A stretch of 11,278 nt of DNA from the NCBI GenBank assembly GCA_964622315.1, contig CAZUOY010000060.1, positions 1 to 11,278 on the forward strand. Direction: 5' to 3'. The notes below the pieces were generated by a model. The model saw only the letters and a program-made list of their open reading frames with translations, made no database searches and was not told the origin of the DNA. Positions within the stretch are counted from its first letter, which is position 1; each line of letters begins with the position of its first letter. Made by a program: the position numbers and the translations under genes. Source of the DNA: JAYFNU01 sp964622315. Lineage in GTDB: Bacteria > Bacillota > Clostridia > Oscillospirales > Ruminococcaceae. Shown piece by piece: positions 7,524 through 11,278 of this stretch.

Positions 7524-9824
7524 ATGGATAAATACATTGGCAAAAAGCTGGACGGACGCTACGAGATACAGGAGCTTATAGGCACAGGCGGAATGGCTAA
7601 CGTCTATAAGGCGGTGGACAGAATTGACGGCAGCGTCAAGGCTGTAAAAATTCTGCGCGAGGAGTTTCTCGACAACGAGGAGCTTGTGCGCCGCTTCAAG
7701 AACGAATCCAAGGCGATAGGGCTTCTTTCACACCCGAACATCGTTAAGGTTTTCGACGTAAACTTTTCCGACAGCGTTCAGTATATTGTTATGGAATATC
7801 TCGACGGAATTACCCTTAAACAGTATATTGACCACCAGAAAAAGCTTACATGGAAGGACACCGTACACTTTACAACCCAAATACTTCGCGCCCTTCAGCA
7901 CGCGCATGACCGCGGAATAGTTCACCGCGACATTAAGCCGCAGAACATCATGATGCTCTCGAACGGCGACATTAAAGTTACCGATTTCGGTATAGCGCGT
8001 TTTTCGAGGAGCGAAACGAGAACAATAACCGATAAGGCGATAGGCTCGGTGCATTATATAAGCCCCGAACAGGCTAAGGGCGACATTACCGACGCGAAGG
8101 CGGACATCTACAGCGTGGGCGTTATGATGTATGAAATGCTCACTGGCAAGCTGCCATTTATCTCAAACAGCGCCGTTTCCGTCGCAATTAAGCAGATTTC
8201 CGATACGCCGAAGTCGCTTCGCGAAATAGACGAGAATATCCCCGAGGGACTTGAGGAAATTACCCTTAAGGCTATGGCCAAAGACCCCGCAAAGAGATAT
8301 CAGTCGGCGGCGCAGATGCTTCGCGATATCGAGGACTTTAAGAAAAACCCAAGCATTGTTTTCGAGTATAAATATCTCGGAACAGATTCACCAACCCTTT
8401 ATATCGACAACACCAAAGCGGCGAGCGGCGTAGTGAAATCCGCTCCGAAAAAGGCTTCGCCCGCGCTTTCCGCCAAGGAAACGGCGGCGAGAAAGAGACA
8501 CAGGGAAAACCTCCCGATGATGATTCTTCTCGGCATAACCGGCGCGTGCGTTGTTGGTGCGGCGATTCTTCTGTTTATGGTTTTCAGTCTGAGCGGACTC
8601 GGACAGCAGTACGCTGACGTAGAGCTGCCCGACTTTACCGGCAAAAACATTACCGATGTTGAGAGCAACGCAAGCTATAACAACTTCAGATTTAAGGTTG
8701 TCGAGGATTTTAACGCCGAGTACGACCTCGGTGTGGTGTATTCGCAAAGCCCGATACCTCCCAAGCAGATAAAGGAAAACGGTGAGATTACCCTTTTCGT
8801 AAGTAAGGGGCCTGAAAAGATAACGATACCGCCAACGGTGGATATGGAATACGGCGCGGCGGTAAAGCTTCTTCAGAACATGGGGCTTAAGGTGGGTCAG
8901 GTTTCCGCTCAGGACGAAAACTTCCAAGGCGGACGCATTGTTAAGACCGACCCTGTAAGCGGAACGGAAGTATTAACGGGTTCTATGATTACCCTTTATG
9001 TAAATATGCCTGCGGCGTCAAGCACGGCATGGGTGCCCGACCTTAAGGGTATGACCTTCAACCAGGCGAAATCCGCGCTTACCGAGGCGGGGCTTCGCGT
9101 TGGCGAGGTGACCGAAAAAGAGGATATTATAGAAAAGGGCAGAGTGCTTGAGCAGAGCGTGGAAGCGGGAAGAAGCGTAGATAAAAACACCCCGATTAAC
9201 CTCGTTCTCAGTCTAGGACTTGTGCCTAAGGAGGTAACCATTAAGGTTGAGCTTCCTTATGGTTTGTATATCGGCGGAAATAAGGTATACTCCTACTCGG
9301 TAGTTGCCAGGTGCGACGGCGCGGACGTGGGAAGCACGTCTGTTTTCCAGAAGTATGAGAAGAAGCCTTCATGGCCGCTCACCTTTACCGAAAACGGTGA
9401 GAAGACCTATCTTGTCTATATACGCGATAACAACAATGGCGAACATCTACACTCCACCTACGTCGTCAACTTTGAAACGGGCGATGTTAAGATAACGAGA
9501 GAGAGTAACGCGCTGTTTAACTATACCGAGCCCGAGGCAAGGCCGCCCATTGACAAGGTGACCTTAGACAGAAATGAGCTTTCACTTACTCAAGGCTCTA
9601 CCGCTACATTGAAAGCAACGGTGACTCCCACGGAAGCTGCAGATAAGACCGTGACGTGGACGAGTAGCGACGCCGCTGTTGCGACAGTTGACGAAAACGG
9701 AGTCATTACCGCTTTAGCGGAAGGTACTACTGTCATAAGAGCCACGGCGGGGGGAGTATATTCCGAGTGTACCGTTACGGTTACGGCTTCTCAGGAGACT
9801 CCGGTAGAGCCAGTTGGAGACTAA
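7524..9824 (+). CDS. prkC: PASTA-domain Ser/Thr protein kinase PrkC/PknB with C-terminal Big_2 Ig-like domain
   Basis: This transmembrane kinase (766 residues) senses muropeptides or lipid II through external PASTA repeats and phosphorylates proteins controlling wall synthesis, growth and, in Bacillus, spore germination. The kinase domain spans residues about 12-275, with glycine loop GTGGMANVY (20-28), Lys42, HRDIKPQN (134-141, catalytic Asp136), DFG (154-156) and an activation loop with TITDKAIGSVHYISPEQ. A basic linker precedes one membrane helix (about 332-355). PASTA repeats lie at about 364-428, 431-496 and 502-565. A beta-rich region (566-672), possibly like the terminal Ig-like domain of B. 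subtilis PrkC, follows. Residues about 678-754 match the Big_2 pattern (VTLDRNELSLTQGSTATLKA, then WTSSDAAVATVDENGVITA, then GTTVIRAT). The Big_2 part uses ACT, TCT and GCT codons much more than the rest, suggesting later addition. GGAGG precedes the ATG. Confidence 0.96.
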   Translation: MDKYIGKKLDGRYEIQELIGTGGMANVYKAVDRIDGSVKAVKILREEFLDNEELVRRFKNESKAIGLLSHPNIVKVFDVNFSDSVQYIVMEYLDGITLKQYIDHQKKLTWKDTVHFTTQILRALQHAHDRGIVHRDIKPQNIMMLSNGDIKVTDFGIARFSRSETRTITDKAIGSVHYISPEQAKGDITDAKADIYSVGVMMYEMLTGKLPFISNSAVSVAIKQISDTPKSLREIDENIPEGLEEITLKAMAKDPAKRYQSAAQMLRDIEDFKKNPSIVFEYKYLGTDSPTLYIDNTKAASGVVKSAPKKASPALSAKETAARKRHRENLPMMILLGITGACVVGAAILLFMVFSLSGLGQQYADVELPDFTGKNITDVESNASYNNFRFKVVEDFNAEYDLGVVYSQSPIPPKQIKENGEITLFVSKGPEKITIPPTVDMEYGAAVKLLQNMGLKVGQVSAQDENFQGGRIVKTDPVSGTEVLTGSMITLYVNMPAASSTAWVPDLKGMTFNQAKSALTEAGLRVGEVTEKEDIIEKGRVLEQSVEAGRSVDKNTPINLVLSLGLVPKEVTIKVELPYGLYIGGNKVYSYSVVARCDGADVGSTSVFQKYEKKPSWPLTFTENGEKTYLVYIRDNNNGEHLHSTYVVNFETGDVKITRESNALFNYTEPEARPPIDKVTLDRNELSLTQGSTATLKATVTPTEAADKTVTWTSSDAAVATVDENGVITALAEGTTVIRATAGGVYSECTVTVTASQETPVEPVGD

Positions 9825-9838
9825 ATCAAAGTGAACGA

Positions 9839-10709
9839 ATGGTAAACGAAAAAGGTTTAATATTAANNNNNNNNNNGCGGCTTTTACTATGTAAAAACCG
9901 CCGACGGCATATTGGAGTGTCGTGCGAAGGGCGTCTTTCGCAAGCGGGGGATAACGCCGCTTGCGGGGGATATTGTTGCGGTGGAACGCGACGACGAAAG
10001 CGCAACGGTAAGTGAAATATATCCTCGGCGCAACTATTTTTCAAGACCGCCCGTAGCGAACGTTGACAACCTTTTTCTTGTGGTATCCACGGTGGACCCG
10101 TCGCCAAACCTTTTCGTTATTGATAAGCTTATCGCTTTGTCCGAAAAGCAAGGAATAAAACCAAAGCTTTTACTTACAAAGAACGATATTGAAAGCGGCG
10201 AAGATTTTTGCGGGATTTATACCAACGCAGGCTTTGAAACACTGGTGAAGGATAACCCCGCGGATATGCGAAGGATGTCTTTACTTATGAGTAAGGGCAT
10301 TTCGGTGGTTGTAGGCAACAGCGGTGTAGGAAAATCGACGTTGCTTAATGATATACTTCCAAACCTTTGCCTTGAGACAGGCGAAACCAGCAAAAAGCTC
10401 GGACGCGGCAGACATACGACCCGCGCTGTGGAGCTTTACTCCTTTGGGGAAGGCTACGTCGCGGATACTCCGGGTTTTTCGGCTGTGGACTTTGAAGGCG
10501 GCGGTTCTGTGAAGAAGGAGGAGCTTTCAGCTCTTTTCTCTGACATCTCAAGGTACGCGGACGGCTGTTACTTTACGGGTTGCTCGCACACGGTGGAAAA
10601 GGGTTGCGAGGTATTAAGGGCGCTTGGCGAAGGTAAGATAGAGAAGACGCGGCATGACAGCTACAAGACGCTTTATAAAGAGCTGAACGAAAAGAACGAA
10701 TGGAAATAA
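9839..10709 (+). CDS. rsgA: Ribosome small subunit-dependent GTPase RsgA (split by an N gap)
   Basis: RsgA is a circularly permuted GTPase that checks late maturation of the 30S subunit. The start is the ATG at 9839 (MVNEKGLIL), 14 nt after the kinase stop, with a weak AAAGTGA in front. After the gap, the frame resumes at 9879 with GFYYVKTADGIL, the usual N-terminal OB-fold sequence. The permuted motif order G4 TKND (10176-10187), G1 GNSGVGKST (10314-10340), G3 DTPG (10464-10475) is diagnostic, with GRGRHTTRAVEL as the G2/switch region. The zinc-binding end has Cys, Cys, His, Cys in CYFTGCSHTVEKGC (from 10566). Estimated length is about 290 residues, normal for the family. The TTG at 9912 is internal and not a start. 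The frame shift across 9867-9876 comes from the placeholder gap. A terminator-like hairpin follows, so this is probably the last gene of the long operon. Confidence 0.95.
9867..9876. other. Assembly gap (10 N) inside rsgA
   Basis: Ten undetermined bases separate MVNEKGLIL from GFYYVKTADG. To join the two frames the true length must be a multiple of three; nine bases would supply a KxxxGFYYV-like sequence as in B. subtilis RsgA. The stated ten is therefore a placeholder. Confidence 0.93.
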
Positions 10710-10723
10710 AAAGATAAGTACAT

Positions 10724-10748
10724 AGGGACGCTAAAAGGCGTCCCTTTT
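10724..10748 (+). terminator. Probable rho-independent terminator after rsgA
   Basis: A perfect 8-bp stem (AGGGACGC at 10724-10731 with GCGTCCCT at 10738-10745) closes a six-base loop and is followed by TTT, then CACGTTTTC. It lies 15 nt after the rsgA stop. The T run is short and interrupted, so termination may be partial. It marks the end of the long operon. Confidence 0.7.
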
Positions 10749-10775
10749 CACGTTTTCTTTGCGGATGAATATAAT
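10747..10775 (+). promoter_or_regulatory. Candidate promoter for the microprotein-spoVM unit
   Basis: TTCACG (10747-10752) and a perfect TATAAT (10770-10775) are separated by 17 bp, a good fit to a sigma-A promoter (4/6 and 6/6). The same bases partly resemble a sigma-E element: TCACGTT, then 13 bp, then AATATAAT, compared from memory with TCATATT and CATACAAT. This matters because spoVM is sigma-E controlled in B. subtilis. The -35 overlaps the end of the terminator T run. Predicted transcripts would start near 10782, about 30 nt before the first start codon. Which sigma factor uses it is inference. Confidence 0.55.
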
Positions 10776-10811
10776 ACCTCAGTAGCTGACCAGTACAAAG
10801 GAGGCGTTGCG

Positions 10812-10952
10812 ATGAGAAGAAGCGCAGATGTAATTAAGTTATGCGGCGCGGCGTTCTGTGCGGGGGCAATTGTTTCGGTTGTTCTTCCCGCATGGATAGC
10901 GTTTTTACTCGGCGCTTCGGTGTTGATTTTGTGTCTGGGCGCAAATTCATAA
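10812..10952 (+). CDS. 46-residue hydrophobic microprotein, predicted membrane hairpin, function unknown
   Basis: This short open frame begins at an ATG seven bases after a near-perfect AAAGGAGG (10797-10804) and ends at TAA. After a basic N-terminus (MRRSADVIK) almost all residues are hydrophobic or small: about residues 10-24 and 28-44 could form two short membrane helices divided by a Pro-Ala-Trp turn. Two cysteines lie in the first helix and one in the second. I do not recognise a named family. Small hairpin proteins of this kind occur in Clostridia without assigned roles. Support for a real gene comes from the strong ribosome binding site, the promoter-like element just upstream and the coherent membrane pattern. 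The spoVM-like gene starts only 19 nt downstream, so the two are probably co-transcribed. A role at the spore membrane is only suggested by that neighbour. Confidence 0.75.
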   Translation: MRRSADVIKLCGAAFCAGAIVSVVLPAWIAFLLGASVLILCLGANS

Positions 10953-10971
10953 CATATCGGAGGTCGCGAGA

Positions 10972-11058
10972 ATGAAGGTAGTTGTAATAAGAAGCCCAAA
11001 ATGTCTTAGCGGAATATTGAGATTAATCTTCAAAATTAAGCGAAGCGAAAACGAATAG
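10972..11058 (+). CDS. spoVM: SpoVM-like spore coat anchoring peptide (28 residues)
   Basis: SpoVM is a tiny amphipathic helix that binds the convex outer forespore membrane and anchors the coat ATPase SpoIVA. The 28-residue product aligns without gaps to B. subtilis SpoVM as I recall it (26 residues). Identities include Met1, Lys2, Ile6, Pro9, Lys10, Leu12, Gly14, Ile15, Arg17 and Arg24. Pro9, needed for curvature recognition in Bacillus, is kept within RSPKCLSGIL. Beyond residue 10 hydrophobic and basic residues alternate as expected for a membrane-lying helix, and the C-terminus is charged. A GGAGG (10959-10963) sits eight bases before the ATG. In B. subtilis spoVM is also downstream of prkC and rsgA, so position supports the call. 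A strong terminator follows directly. The gene is short enough to be missed by standard gene finders. Confidence 0.9.
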   Translation: MKVVVIRSPKCLSGILRLIFKIKRSENE

Positions 11059-11060
11059 CA

Positions 11061-11110
11061 AAGGCCTGCAAGTTTTGTTGCAAACAAATCTTGCGGGCTT
11101 TTCTTTTTTT
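11061..11110 (+). terminator. Strong rho-independent terminator after spoVM
   Basis: GCCTGCAAG (11064-11072) pairs with CTTGCGGGC (11090-11098) through nine base pairs including one G-U. The stem extends inward by TTTGTT/AACAAA around a GCA loop and outward into AAAG/TTTT. A T-rich tail TTTTCTTTTTTT (11099-11110) follows. It begins within a few bases of the spoVM stop and separates that unit from the next gene. Confidence 0.9.
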
Positions 11111-11196
11111 GTTATTTGTCGGTCTTCGCATAACGCGCGGGCTGTACGAATATGAATAGACAAGAAAAGTTGCGGTTAAAAAAGGAGGAAACATTA
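11111..11196 (+). promoter_or_regulatory. Leader of the last gene with strong ribosome binding site
   Basis: This short non-coding stretch must hold the promoter of the gene starting at 11197, because a terminator precedes it. I could not pick out a convincing -35/-10 pair for sigma-A or for sporulation sigma factors. AAAGGAGG at 11181-11188, eight bases before the ATG, fixes the downstream start. Confidence 0.5.
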
Positions 11197-11278
11197 ATGG
11201 AAATAAAGACGACGACCGCTGCACTTGGACTTTGCGAGCTCGTTTTGGATATGAGCGCCGAGCTTCCGATTGAGGGGG
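11197..11278 (+). CDS. N-terminus of a DUF3794/SPOCS-domain protein, possibly SipL-like (3' truncated by window end)
   Basis: Only 27 codons are visible. The residues LGLCELVLDMSAELPIEG resemble the opening of Clostridia proteins built from DUF3794/SPOCS domains, where a short beta strand and a C-E-L-V/I pattern precede a P-I/V-(D/E)-G turn. In this family, SipL of Clostridioides difficile carries SPOCS domains plus LysM and binds SpoIVA, and other members are spore coat or envelope proteins. The start is set by an excellent ribosome binding site. The location beside spoVM supports a sporulation role. The call rests on a short stretch, and the domain count and any LysM domain lie beyond the window. 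Confidence 0.65.
   Translation, partial: MEIKTTTAALGLCELVLDMSAELPIEG

Noticed and set aside
8388..8927. 179-codon open frame on the minus strand opposite the kinase gene
   Set aside because: It lies wholly inside the transmembrane/PASTA coding part of prkC, has no recognisable domain or ribosome binding site, and its basic, low-complexity product is typical of an antisense shadow.
10747..10811. Riboswitch or T-box between rsgA and the microprotein gene
   Set aside because: The space is about 100 nt and is filled by a simple terminator, a promoter-like element and a ribosome binding site, with no room or motif for an aptamer.
11128..11157. GCATA followed by GAATATGAAT as a sigma-F/sigma-G promoter for the last gene
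   Set aside because: The -35 half fits, but the -10 half matches at too few positions at allowed spacings, so it is no better than chance.
1..11278. Mobile elements, CRISPR arrays, tRNA or rRNA genes, or defence systems
   Set aside because: Almost every base belongs to conserved housekeeping or sporulation genes. I saw no transposase, spaced repeats, cloverleaf or rRNA segment.

Overview
This is a contiguous run of plus-strand housekeeping genes from a spore-forming Firmicute, most likely a Clostridia member of the Oscillospirales/Ruminococcaceae type. Three things support that: the conserved order priA-def-fmt-zinc peptidase-rsmB-rlmN-stp-prkC-rsgA, codon use rich in GCG, CTT, CGC and AAG at what looks like roughly half GC, and sporulation genes at the right end. 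Two 10-N runs (605-614 and 9867-9876) suggest a draft or metagenome-assembled genome. Each run falls inside a real gene (priA and rsgA), and each breaks the frame only because the placeholder length is arbitrary.

Layout. Positions 1-2260 hold PriA, whose first base or codon is just off the left edge. Positions 2273-3726 hold peptide deformylase and methionyl-tRNA formyltransferase, coupled by an ATGA overlap. Positions 3729-4403 encode a membrane-bound zinc peptidase of the YugP type. Positions 4400-6737 encode the rRNA methyltransferases RsmB (m5C967 of 16S) and RlmN (m2A2503 of 23S and m2A37 of some tRNAs). Positions 6771-9824 encode the PP2C phosphatase and its partner PASTA-domain Ser/Thr kinase. 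This kinase has an extra bacterial Ig-like (Big_2) module at its C-terminus with visibly different codon use. Positions 9839-10709 encode the ribosome-assembly GTPase RsgA, followed by a terminator-like hairpin. Gene spacing is tight (4-nt overlaps up to 33 nt), so 1-10709 reads as one long operon whose promoter lies upstream of the window.

Right of 10710 the character changes. A promoter-like element at about 10747-10775 precedes two very small genes: a 46-residue predicted membrane-hairpin protein, and a 28-residue protein that aligns without gaps to the spore coat anchor SpoVM, including the key Pro9. A strong intrinsic terminator follows at 11061-11110. Then a new gene opens at 11197 with its own strong ribosome binding site. 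Its first 27 residues resemble the start of DUF3794/SPOCS proteins, the group that includes SipL, and it runs off the right edge. The rpe and thiN genes that separate rsgA and spoVM in Bacillus subtilis are absent here.

How the genes work together: the main operon combines replication restart, N-formyl-methionine handling at both ends of translation initiation, rRNA modification, 30S maturation, and a kinase/phosphatase pair that senses cell-wall fragments. The small right-hand cluster probably contributes to the basal layer of the spore coat. The most interesting items are the unlabelled SpoVM microprotein next to a SPOCS-type gene, the 46-residue membrane microprotein upstream of it, and the Big_2 extension of the kinase. 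I found no mobile element, CRISPR array, tRNA or rRNA gene.
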